64,000 nucleotides of DNA from Seriola aureovittata (Eukaryota; Chordata; Actinopteri; Carangiformes; Carangidae). Shown here piece by piece: positions 33,591 through 46,300 of the stretch. A model generated the notes under the pieces. That model was given only the letters and a program-made list of their open reading frames with translations, was not told the origin of the DNA and ran no database searches. The stretch covers positions 3,267,640 through 3,331,639 of the forward strand of contig NC_079384.1 in the NCBI RefSeq assembly GCF_021018895.1, given 5' to 3'. Numbering within the stretch: position 1 is the stretch's first letter; the number at the start of each line of letters is the position of its first letter. Position numbers and translations under genes: made by a program.

Positions 33591-34239
33591 CTGGGGCTCC
33601 AAGCAGAGGAAGTTCCTGTTTAACTCACATGGGGGAGCCGTTGCCCTAATTATGGACAATGTCACCCTCCAGAGTCAGAATCTATTGTACTGTATAGCCT
33701 GTCAGTCCCGTAACCTCCTCTATGTGGGAGAGACTGGACAAATGCTATTGGCAAGGTTAAAGTAACACCTGAGCACCCCACTGGTTCAACACCCTGTTAA
33801 ATACCTCTCCATGACTGGCCTGTGTGCAATATGGACAGAGGGTCAGAGAAGGAGACTAAGACAAGAGACAAGAGAAGACTAAACACAAAAGTCCCTTTAG
33901 GACTTAATCTGGTTTAGAAGACGAGATTTAATGTGTTTTTTGTCTGATTTAATGAGATGTCTAATAATGGGTCAATATCATTTCTGATGTTTACCTTGTA
34001 TCAGTTCATATTTGTGAGTTTATTTTTTATGCAGATTGTTGTTTTTGTTTTCTTTTATTCTACCACAAAATGAAATAAAACAATAAAAATATTTCACTCT
34101 GTCCCTCCTTCTTTTTCAGATAATTTATGTATTTATGTGGTCCCTTCCTCCTTTAACATAAATGAATGCCATGACACGAGGTACTGTACAAATTTTCTGC
34201 ATATTGGCATTAATCACTCACACTAGCTATACAGAAAAG

Positions 34240-34361
34240 GGGTCAGTGGTTAGTATCTTGCCAAGGATACATCACCATGCGGACTGGAGAAGCCAGGAAT
34301 CAAACCACTGACCCTTCAATTAATGGTCAACCCGCTCTGTCTCCTGAGCCACAGCTGCCCA
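34240..34361 (-). mobile_element. tRNA-derived SINE, minus strand
   Basis: On the minus strand it begins GGGCAGCTGTGGCTCAGGAG (A-box region), carries GGTTTGATTCC at 34296-34306 (B box), then CTTCTCCAGTCCGCATGGTG and ATGTATCCTTGGCAAGA. This is the familiar teleost SINE with a tRNA-like head. Its 3' part fades beyond 34,240. Confidence 0.8.
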
Positions 34362-35374
34362 GTGTTTTTGTTAACTAACTGTGATGATTGTATTGATAGA
34401 AAAATCCTCAAGTCAGAGAAGGTGAAAGCTTTTGTCGGACAGGCATATGCTCATTTCATATTAATGTCATGAATAAAATCTCCAAACGAAAAGTTCTCCA
34501 TCAGGACAAACCACAACAATTAAACTCACAAAAATACCAGCCACATAGTCATCATTTTACAGCTCTCTCTGTTAATCATTGTATATGGAGGAAAGTCCTT
34601 CTGGGCCAGTGGCCAGAGTCACCTGACCTCCGATTCCAACTGTGGTCATTACACTAAAACCAACTCACAACGCAGCGAAATTAAATTTAGTTGCTTTTAT
34701 CACCAGTAATCTCTGGATTCAACCAAACAAACATGGCTGCCACATTAAGGACTATAACTATATGCACATTTTGCTGAGGATACATTTATGCTTTCTTGTA
34801 ATTGAGTATTTCTACACTGTGATATTGCTTCTTTTAATGAGACAGTGATCTGAAGTCTTGCACCACAGGCAGATAACTAAAGTGTATCCAATTTTGTTTT
34901 CATTACTTTTTTTTTGGCATTTTTGGTTTACTGAGGCCATTTTTTAAAAGTTTCTTTGATATGCATTCATTTTGAAATCTGCTTTATTTGTATTCCTCCA
35001 TTGCTCTTTCATTTCCTTTCCTGTCCTCCTCTCTGTCTGCTACTTTCAGAAACTCCATCTTTTCATCCACAAATGACGAGCAGACAGCAGTTACTGTGGC
35101 ATTGCTGTTCATCTCTTTAGATGCATTATGCATGTTGTGTTGTGTGCTCTTACAACATCAAATAGCACACAGAGCCAGGCACACCTGTCATTACACACAC
35201 ACTCACAGGCAAACATGAATGTTAATGAGTGCACCTTCAAAATGCATTCAGTGAAATTTCTATTTACCACAGGCTTAAGCCTAGTTTCTTTGGGAAAATC
35301 ATCTACACTTGTGTTTTTCTTTTACTGTCTTTCTTTTCACTTATTCTTTCTACTCCGTCTTTCTCCATTCCTGT

Positions 35375-35655
35375 GTGTGTGTGTTCTTGTATGGCTATAC
35401 ATTGTGAGGACCAGTTTGAGTTTTGTCATTTTGTACATTCCTCACTTCCTGGCACATCTTCAAATGCATGGCTGAGGGTTAAAACCTGGTTTAAAGGCTC
35501 AGGTTACAATTAGGTTTAAGTTAAGGGTAGGGTTGTGGTTGGCGTTATGCACTCAGCTTCTATGGTTGAAATTAGGGTAAAGGGCTGGGGAATGCATTAT
35601 GTCAATGAGTGTCCTCAGAAAGATAGCTATACAAACGTCTGTGTGTGTGGTAGTG
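35375..35655. repeat. Common teleost repeat (TTGTGAGGACC ... GTGTCCTCA), TG-flanked
   Basis: Starts CTTGTATGGCTATACATTGT with GAGGACC, has GGTTAGGGT-like and GGGGAATGCATTATGTCAAT phrases, and ends GAGTGTCCTCAGAAAGATAG followed by TACAAACG and TG units. I recall this as a very frequent element of teleost introns and intergenic DNA, often flanked by TG microsatellites. Confidence 0.7.
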
Positions 35656-36734
35656 CGGTAATGAGGTGGAGGTGGGAGCCATCAGTGGTGTAGTCGTGTC
35701 TGGAGAAGTGGGAATTTTCTCATGCCCCAAATTTTTTTAAAGCCTCCCATCCAGCAAAGGATAAATGCTCTTCGTCAATCCAACAGTGACATGTAAAACT
35801 ACTCTTTCATATTTAGGTCACCCAAAAATGGTGTGAGGAGTATTTGCAAATCATCACTGAAATTCTGTTGCTCGACTTCAGGGAGTATGGATCATTATGA
35901 AATTATCATTAGCAACACAAGAGATGTTGATTTTGCAATCAATACCGGCCAACAGAATACAGGGTATATTTTGAGCTTCTTGCAACAGAGAGTGTAGCCG
36001 GAGTGTGTCATCATTATAAAAATAACATTATTTGTCAAGGGTTGCTTTGGAAATGTTACTGGTCTGCACAAGCCTCACACATAAATATAAGATATTTTCA
36101 ACATGAGGGAAAGATGGTGAGATTAGACACGGCTGGTTTTCAAAATAAACTGTTCTGGACTAAATTGGACAATTCTTAATACATGGTCACAAACCAGCTT
36201 TAGTGGAGCAAAGACTGTCCAGGTGCTGGTAACAGATTACTGGGTGTACTCTTAGCCCAGGGGATTTCAATAGATGGCTAGTCCCATGTTTGTTTGTTAT
36301 TTTTTTCCAGGATGGGAAACTGGAGGCATGATCCATCCGCCTCTGATTGGCTTACCCTGATACTTTTACCCTAAACAATCATCACCCCTCATACCTAAAC
36401 CTGCGTCTCATGTTTAGTTACTTCTCTGCCTCCTTTAGTGATAATGTATGTATGGTATGGTATTACAGGGTAGGTGTAATAAATATAGTTTATTTGTCGA
36501 CATGGTTAGGGTGAACCCTAACTTGAATACTAGCCAATCAAAGGCAGAGTAGTGCGGGTCTTGCCTTCACCTAAGAGAAACTGGAATTACCACATCGCAG
36601 TTATATGCCTCCGCCACTCACACACATTTCAGGTTAAATCCCTATTTATCCGGAGTCATATAAAATATTAACCATTAATGTTAAATTTTGTCATAATTGC
36701 TGTTGAAGTCTTGAGTATTGGCTAAAAAGTGTTA

Positions 36735-36815
36735 CACTGACCTTGACTTTTGACCTTTAACAAACAAAATCTAATCAGTTCATCCTTGAGTCCAAGTAAA
36801 CATTTGAACTGCAGG
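36735..36815 (+). repeat. Dispersed teleost repeat (CCAAGTGAACGTTTG family), copy C
   Basis: Contains TGACCTTGACTTTTGACC, AAAATCTAATCAGTTCATCC and TTGAGTCCAAGTAAACATTT. Short fragment of the same family as copies A, B and D. Confidence 0.65.
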
Positions 36816-37084
36816 TCCGACTGTCGCCGGCAAGGAGGATAAAATCGAGTTTGCAGAACAACAACATGAAGACATTTCTGCATCAGAGAAGTGGGTATAC
36901 ACAATGATGAAAAATAAGTGGGTACATGCCATCCACCCACACATAACCTACATTACACAACTAAGTGCCTGCTGTAAAGTCACAGAACTGTATAAGTTTG
37001 ATCTGCATCATTTACAGAGTAAGTTGCTGATATCCTACTTTGGCTGTAATAGTTGATCACAAATGCTCCCTTTACACATTGTGT

Positions 37085-37238
37085 ATTTTTACGCCTTTAT
37101 TTGATAGTGCAGTAGAGAGACAGGAAATGGGGAGGCAAAGGCCGTCCGAGGCAGGACTCGAACCGGGGCCAACTGCAGCTAGGACTGTAGCCTCTAAACA
37201 CGGGGCGCCTGCTCAGACCACTATGCCACACGATGCCC
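37085..37238 (-). mobile_element. tRNA-derived SINE, minus strand, beside the satellite array
   Basis: On the minus strand an A-box-like TGGCATAGTGGTCTGAGCAGG (at 37208-37228) and the B box GGTTCGAGTCC (37154-37164) form a tRNA-like head. The body follows with CCCATTTCCTGTCTCTCTAC and TATCAAATAAAGGCGTAAAA, as in a widespread teleost SINE. It ends about 80 bp before the tandem array begins. Confidence 0.85.
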
Positions 37239-37319
37239 AACATTGTGTCTAATTTTATGAGGATTTCCTCTAAACACACACTCACACACACTACTGTGAT
37301 AAGATCACAGTCTTTAAAC

Positions 37320-40300
37320 TGTGACGTTTTTATGACTTTTTATGCCTTACTATACTATGACTTTTTTTTATCTTACTATGACGTTTTTATGCCGTACAAT
37401 ACTAAGTCTTTTTCATTACTTTTCATACCTTACTATACAATGACATTTTTATGAACTTTTGAGGCCTTACTATACTATGTTGTTTTTATGACTTTTTACA
37501 CCTTATCATACTATGATGTTTTATGCCTTACTATATTCTGTTGTTTTTATCACTTCTTTTTACTACTGTACTATACTATTACTTTTTTTTAAACTTTTTA
37601 TGCCTTACTATACTATGTCGTTTTAATTACTTTTTATGCCTGACTATACATATGACGTTTTTATGAATTTTTAAATCTTAACATACTAAGATGTTTTATC
37701 ACATTTTAGGCCATACTATACTATGTTTTTTTTATGACTTTTTATGCCTTACTATACTATGACATTTTTATGACATTTTATGCCTTACTATGACGTTTTT
37801 ATGACTTTTTATCCCTTACTATAATATGACGTTTCTATGACTTTTTATGCTTTACTATAATATGACGTTTTTATGACGTCTTATGCCTTACTATACTATG
37901 ATGTTTTTATGACTTTTTATTCCTTACTATAATATCACGTTTTTATGACCTTTTATGCCTTACTATACTATGACCGTTTTTTGTTTTACTATACTGTGAC
38001 ATTTTTATCACTTTTTATGCCTTACTACATTATGACGTTTAAACGCCTTACTATACTATGACATTTTCACGCCTTACCATACTATGACGTTTTTTGAAAT
38101 TTTTTGCCTTATTATACTATGATGTTTTCATGCCTCATTATACTATGACGTTTTTATGCCTTACTATACTATGACGTTTTTATGACTTACCATACTATGA
38201 TGCTTTTATTTCTTATTATAGCATGATGTTTTTATGACTTTTTATATCTTACTTTATCATGAAATTTTTAACACTTTTTATGCCTTACTATACTATGAAA
38301 TTTTCTTGACATTTTTTTTTTGCCTTACTATACTATGACGTTTTTCTGACTTTTTTTGCCTTACTATACTATGGCATTTTTATCACTTTTAATGACTTAC
38401 TATACTATGACATTTTTATCACTTTTTATGCCTTACTATACTACGACAATTTTATCACTTTTTATTCCTTACTATACTATGACATTTTTATGCCTTACAA
38501 TGCTTTGACGTTTTTTTGCTTTAGTATACTGTGCCATTTTTATCACGTTTTATGCCTTACTATGCTATGACGTTTTTTTTGCTTTACTATACTATGCAAT
38601 TTTTATCACTTTTTATGCCTTACTATACTATGAAATTTTCTTGACATTTTTTTTTGCCTTACTATACTATGACGTTTTTATGACGTTTTTTGCCTTACTA
38701 TACTATGACATTTTTATCACTTTTTATGCCTTACTATACTATTAAATTTTTATAACTTTTTATGCCTTACTATACTATGACAATTTTATCACTTTTTATT
38801 CCTTACTATACTATGACATTTTTTTGCCTTACTATACTATGACGTTTTTCTGACTTTTTTTGCCTTACAATACTATGACATTTTTTTGCTTTACTATACT
38901 ATGCCATTATTATCACTTTTTATGCCTTACTATACTATGAAATTTTCTTGACTTTTTTTTTGCCTTACTATACTATGACGTTTTTATGACTTTTTTTGCC
39001 TTACTATACTATGACATTTTTATGACTTTTTATGCCTTACTATACTATGACATTTTTCTGACTTTTAATGCCTCACTATACTATGACGTTTTTATGACTT
39101 TTTATGCCTTACTACATTATGACGTTTTAACGCCTTACCATACTTTGACATTTTCACGCATTACCATACTATGACGTTTTTTTGAAATTTTTTGCCTTAT
39201 TATACTATGATGTTTTCATGCCTCATTATACTATGACGTTTTTATGCCTTGCTATACTACGACGTTTTTATGACTTACCATACTATAATGCTTTTATTTC
39301 TTATTATAGCATGATGTTTTTATGACTTTTTATATCTTACTTTATCATGAAATTTTTATCACTTTTTATGCCTTACTATACTATGAAATTTTTTTGACAT
39401 TTTTTTTTTGCCTTACTATACTATGACGTTTTTCTGACTTTTTTTGCCTTACTATACTATGGCATTTTTATCACTTTTAATGACTTACTATACTATGACA
39501 TTTTTATCATTTTTTATGCCTTACTATACTATGACAATTTTATCACTTTTTATTCCTTACTATACTATGACATTTTTATGCCTTACAATGCTTTGACGTT
39601 TTTTTGCTTTAGTATACTGTGCCATTTTTATCACGTTTTATGCCTTACTATGCTATGACGTTTTTTTTGCTTTACTATACTATGCCATTTTTATCACTTT
39701 TTATGCCTTACTATACTATGAAATTTTCTTGACATTTTTTTTTGCCTTACTATACTATGACGTTTTTATGACTTTTTTTGCCTTACTATACTATGACATT
39801 TTTATCACTTTTTATGCCTTACTATACTATGAAATTTTTATTACTTTTTATGCCTTACTATACTATGACAATTTTATCACTTTTTATTCCTTACTATACT
39901 ATGACATTTTTTTGCCTTACTATACTATGACGTTTTTCTGACTTTTTTTGCCTTACTATACTATGACATTTTTATCACTTTTTATGCCTTACTATACTAT
40001 GAAATTTTCTTGACATTTTTTTTGCCTTACTATACTATGACATTTTTATGACTTTTTTTGCCTTGCTATACTATGACATTTTTATCACTTTTTATGCCTT
40101 ACTATACTATGAAATTTTTATAACTTTTTATGCCTTACTATACTATGACAATTTTATCACTTTTTATTCCTTACTATACTATGACATTTTTTTGCCTTAC
40201 TATACTATGACGTTTTTCTGACTTTTTTTGCCTTACTATACTATGACGTTTTTTTGCTTTACTATACTATGCCATTATTATCACTTTTTATGCCTTACTA

Positions 40301-43300
40301 TACTATGAAATTTTCTTGACATTTTTTTTTTTTTTTTTTTTTTTTGCTTTACTATACTATGACGTTTTTCTGACTTTTTTTGCCTTACTATACTATGGCA
40401 TTTTTATCACTTTTAATGACTTACTATACTATGATGTTTTCATGACTTTTTATGCTTTACTATAATATCACGTTTTTATGACTTTTTATGCCTTACTTTA
40501 ATATGAAATTTTTTTGCCTTACTATACTATGACGTTTTTCTGACTTTTTTTGCCTTACTATACTATGACATTTTTATCACTTTTTATGCCTTACTATGCT
40601 ATGACGTTTTTTTGCTTTACTATACTATGCCATTTTTATCACTTTTTATGCGTTACTATGCTAAGAAATTTTCTTGACATTTTTTTTTGCCTTACTATAC
40701 TATGACGTTTTTATGACTTTTTTTGCCTTACTATACTATGGCATTTTTTATCACTTTTAATGCCTTACTATACTATGAAATTTTTTTTGACATTTTTTTT
40801 GCCTTACTATACTATGACATTTTTATCACTTTTTATGCTTTACTATACTATGACAATTTTATCACTTTTTATGCCTTACTATACTATGAAATTTTTATTA
40901 CTTTTTATGCCTTACTATACTATGACAATTTTATCACTTTTTATTCCTTACTATACTATGACATTTTTTGCCTTACTATACTATGACGTTTTTCGGACTT
41001 TTTTTGCCTTACTATACTATGACATTTTTATCACTTTTTATGCCTTACTATACTATGAAAGTTTCTTGACATTTTTTTTGCCTTACTATACTATGACGTT
41101 TTTATGACTTTTTTTGCCTTGCTATACTATGACATTTTTATCACTTTTTATGCCTTACTATACTATGAAATTTTTATAACTTTTTATGCCTTACTATACT
41201 ATGACAATTTTATCACTTTTTATTCCTTACTATACTATGACATTTTTTTGCCTTACTATACTATGACGTTTTTCTGACTTTTTTTGCCTTACTATACTAT
41301 GACGTTTTTTTGCTTTACTATACTATGCCATTATTATCACTTTTTATGCCTTACTATACTATGAAATTTTCTTGACATTTTTTTTTTGCTTTACTATACT
41401 ATGACGTTTTTCTGACTTTTTTTGCCTTACTATACTATGGCATTTTTATCACTTTTAATGACTTACTATACTATGATGTTTTCATGACTTTTTATGCTTT
41501 ACTATAATATCACGTTTTTATGACTTTTTATGCCTTACTTTAATATGAAATTTTTTTGCCTTACTATACTATGACGTTTTTCTGACTTTTTTTGCCTTAC
41601 TATACTATGACATTTTTATCACTTTTTATGCCTTACTATGCTATGACGTTTTTTTGCTTTACTATACTATGCCATTTTTATCACTTTTTATGCCTTACTA
41701 TGCTATGAAATTTTCTTGACATTTTTTTTTGCCTTACTATACTATGACGTTTTTATGACTTTTTTTGCCTTACTATACTATGGCATTTTTATCACTTTTA
41801 ATGCCTTACTATACTATGAAATTTTTTTTGACATTTTTTTTGCCTTACTATACTATGACATTTTTATCACTTTTTATGCTTTACTATACTATGACAATTT
41901 TATCACTTTTTATTCCTTACTATACTATGACATTTTTTTGCCTTACTATACTATGACGTTTTTATGCCTTACTATACTATGACGTTTTTATGACTTTACT
42001 ATACTATCACGTTTTTAGGACTTTTTATGCCTTACTATACTATGACGTATATCTGACTCTTCATGCCTCACTATAATATGACATTTTTATGCCTAACTAT
42101 ACTATGAAATTTTCTTGACATTTTTTTTGCCTTACTATACTATGACATTTTTATCACTTTTTATGCCTTACTATACTATGACATTTTTATCACTTTTTAT
42201 GCCTTACTATACTATGACAATTTTATCACTTTTTATGCCTTACTATACGATGACATTTTTATGCCTTACAATGCTATGACGTTTTTTTGCTTTAGTATAC
42301 TGTCCCATTTTTATCACGTTTTATGCCTTACTATGCTATGACGTTTTTATGCCTTACTATACTATGACGTTTTTATGACTTTACTATACTATCACGTTTT
42401 TAGGACTTTTTATGCCTTACTATACTATGACGTTTTTATGCCTTACTATGCTATGACGTTGTTTTGCTTTACTATACTATGACATTTTTATCACTCTTTA
42501 TGCCTTACTATACTATGAAATTTTCTTGATATTTTTTGCCTTACTATAATATGACGTTTTTATGACTTTTTTATGCCTTACTATACTATGACATTTTTAT
42601 CACTTTTTATGCCTTACCATAATATGACGTTTTTATGACTTTTTTATGCCTTACTATACTATGACATTTTTATCACTTTTTATGCCTTACTATACTATGA
42701 CATTTTTATCACTTTTTATGCCTTACTATACTATAACAATTTTATCACTTTTTATTCCTTACTATACTATGACATTTTTATGCCTTACAATGCTATGACG
42801 TTTTTTTGCTTTAGTATACTGTGCCATTTTTATCACGTTTTATGCCTTACTATGCTATGACGTTTTTTTGCTTTACTATACTATGACGTTTTTATGACTT
42901 TTTTTGCCTTACTATACTATGACGTTTTTTTGCTTTACTATACTGACATTTTTTCACTTTTTATGCCTTACTATACTATGACGTATATCTGACTCTTCAT
43001 GCCTCACTATAATATGAAATTTTGATGCCTAACTATACTATGAAATTTTCTTGACATTTTTTTTGCCTTACTATGCTATGACGTTTTTATGACTTTTTTT
43101 GCCTTACTATACTATGATGTTTTTATGACTTTTTTTGCCTTACTATACTATGACATTTTTATCACTTTTTATGCCTTACTATACTATGACATTTTTATCA
43201 CTTTTTATGCCTTACTATACTATAACAATTTTATCACTTTTTATTCCTTACTATGCTATTACGTTTTTATGCCTTACTATACTATGACGTTTTTATGACT

Positions 43301-46300
43301 TTACTATACTATCACGTTTTTAGGACTTTTTATGCCTTACTATACTATGACGTTTTTATGCCTTACTATGCTATGACGTTGTTTTGCTTTAGTATACTGT
43401 GCCATTTTTATCACGTTTTATGCCTTACTATGCTATGACGTTTTTTTGCTTTACTATACTATGACATTTTTATCACTTTTTATGCCTTACTATACTATGA
43501 AATTTTCTTGACTTTTTTTTGCCTTACTATACTATGACGTTTTTATGACTTTTTTTGCCTTACTATACTATGACGTTTTTATCACTTTTTATGCCTTACT
43601 ATACTATGAAATTTTTATTACTTTTTATGCCTTACTATACTATGACAATTTTATCACTTTTTATTCCTTACTATACTATGACATTTTTTGCCTTACTATA
43701 CTATGACGTTTTTCTGACTTTTTTTGCCTTACTATAGTATGACATTTTTATCACTTTTTATGCCTTACTATACTATGAAATTTTCTTGATATTTTTTGCC
43801 TTACTATAATATGACGTTTTTATGACTTTTTTATGCCTTACTATACTATGACATTTTTATCACTTTTTATGCCTTACTATAATATGACGTTTTTATGACT
43901 TTTTTATGCCTTACTATACTATGACATTTTTATCACTTTTTATGCCTTACTATACTATGACATTTTTATCACTTTTTATGCCTTACTATACTATAACAAT
44001 TTTATCACTTTTTATTCCTTACTATACTATGACATTTTTATGCCTTACAATGCTATGACGTTTTTTTGCTTTAGTATACCGTGCCATTTTTATCACGTTT
44101 TATGCCTTACTATGCTATGACGTTTTTTTGCTTTACTATACTATGACGTTTTTATGACTTTTTTTGCCTTACTATACTATGACGTTTTTTTGCTTTACTA
44201 TACTGACATTTTTTCACTTTTTATGCCTTACTATACTATGACGTTTTTCTGACTTTTTTTGCCTTACTATACTATGGCATTTTTATCACTTTTAATGACT
44301 TACTATACTATGATGTTTTCATGACTTTTTATGCTTTACTATAATATCACGTTTTTTTGCCTTACTATACTATGACGTTTTTCTGACTTTTTTTGCCTTA
44401 CTATACTATGACATTTTTATCACTTTTTATGCCTTTCTATGCTATGACGTTTTTTGCTTTACTATACTATGCCATTTTTATCACTTTTTATGCCTTACTA
44501 TACTATGAAATTTTCTTGACATTTTTTTTGCCTTACTATACTATGACATTTTTATCTCTTTTTTTGCCTTACTATACTATGACATTTTTATCACTTTTTA
44601 TGCCTTTCTATGCTATGACGTTTTTTGCTTTACTATACTATGCCATTTTTATCACTTTTTATGCCTTACTATACTATAAAATTTTCTTGACATTTATTTT
44701 TGCCTTACTATACTATGACGTTTTTATGCCTTACTATACTATGACGTATATCTGACTCTTCATGCCTCACTATAATATGACATTTTTATGCCTAACTATA
44801 CTATGACATTTTTATCACTTTTTATGCCTTACTATACTATGACATTTTTATCACTTTTTATGCCTTACTATACTATGACAATTTTATCACTTTTTATTCC
44901 TTACTATACGATGACATTTTTATGCCTTACAATGCTATGACGTTTTTTTGCTTTACTATACTATGCTATTTTTATCACTTTTTATGCCTTACTATATTAT
45001 GAAATTTTCTTGACTTTTTATGCTTTACTATAATATGACGTTTTTATGACTTTTTTTGCCTTACTATACTATGACATTTTTATCACTTTTTATGCCTTTC
45101 TATACTATGAAATTTTTTTGACTTTTTATGCTTTACTATAATATTACGTTTTTATGACTTTTTATGCCTTACTTTAATATGAAATTTTTTTGCCTTACTA
45201 TACTATGATGTTTTTCTGACTTTTTTTGCCTTACTATACTATGACATTTTTATCACTTTTTATGCCTTTCTATGCTATGACGTTTTTTGCTTTACTATAC
45301 TATGCCATTTTTATCACTTTTTATGCCTTACTATACTATGAAATTTTCTTGATATTTATTTTTGCCTTACTATACTATGACGTTTTTATGCCTTACTATA
45401 CTATGACGTATATCTGACTCTTCATGCCTCACTATAATATGACATTTTTATGCCTAACTATACTATGACATTTTTATCACTTTTTATGCCTTACTATACT
45501 ATGACATTTTTATCACTTTTTATGCCTTACTATACTATGACAATTTTATCACTTTTTATTCCTTACTATACGATGACATTTTTATGCCTTACTATGCTAT
45601 GACGTTTTTTTGCTTTACTATACTATGCTATTTTTATCACTTTTTATGCCTTACTATATTATGAAATTTTCTTGACTTTTTATGCTTTACTATAATATGA
45701 TGTTTTTATGACTTTTTTTGCCTTACTATACTATGACATTTTTATCACTTTTTATGCCTTTCTATACTATGAAATTTTTTTGACTTTTTATGCTTTACTA
45801 TAATATTACGTTTTTATGACTTTTTATGCCTTACTTTAATATGAAATTTTTTTGCCTTACTATACTATGATGTTTTTCTGACTTTTCTTGCCTTACTATA
45901 CTATGGCATTTTTATCACTTTTAATGACTTACTATACTATGATGTTTTCATGACTTTTTATGCTTTACTATAATATCACGTTTTTATGACTTTTTATGCC
46001 TTACTTTAATATGAAATTTTTTTGCCTTACTATACTATGACATTTTTATCACTTTTTATGCCTTTCTATGCTATGACGTTTTTTGCTTTACTATACTATG
46101 CCATTTTTATCACTTTTTATGCCTTACTATACTATGAAATTTTCTTGACATTTTTTTTGCCTTACTATACTATGACGTTTTTATGACTTTTTTTGCCTTA
46201 CTATACTATGACATTTTTATCACTTTTTATGCCTTACTATACTATGAAATTTTTATCACTTTTTATGCCTTATTATACTATGACAATTTTATCACTTTTT

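Larger units (their letters stand above)
31740..33900 (+). mobile_element. Broken Penelope-like retroelement with SGNH-like and GIY-YIG parts
   Basis: Three coding relics share the + orientation. At 31,958-32,270 are RT-region phrases FIIKPADK, RRRLFYLLLKIHEEPDTWAV and P, resembling the FYLLPKIHK block of Penelope-like elements. At 33,130-33,590 is an SGNH-hydrolase-like stretch with FLGDSNLNSIPNRY, VLLVGINNRGQDLEKTSIKH and NIHW. At 33,660-33,770 is a GIY-YIG nuclease start (LLYCIACQ...NLLYVGETGQ). Stops and frameshifts separate them, so no product is expected. The order (RT piece ahead of the SGNH piece, then the nuclease) differs from one intact element and fits two partly overlapping copies. 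Family from motif recall, not from a search. Confidence 0.75.
33901..37084. other. Intergenic sequence, no gene seen
   Basis: Apart from a SINE, the TTGTGAGGACC-type repeat and copy C of the dispersed family, this AT-rich stretch shows no exon with splice signals and no domain-like translation. Confidence 0.6.
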
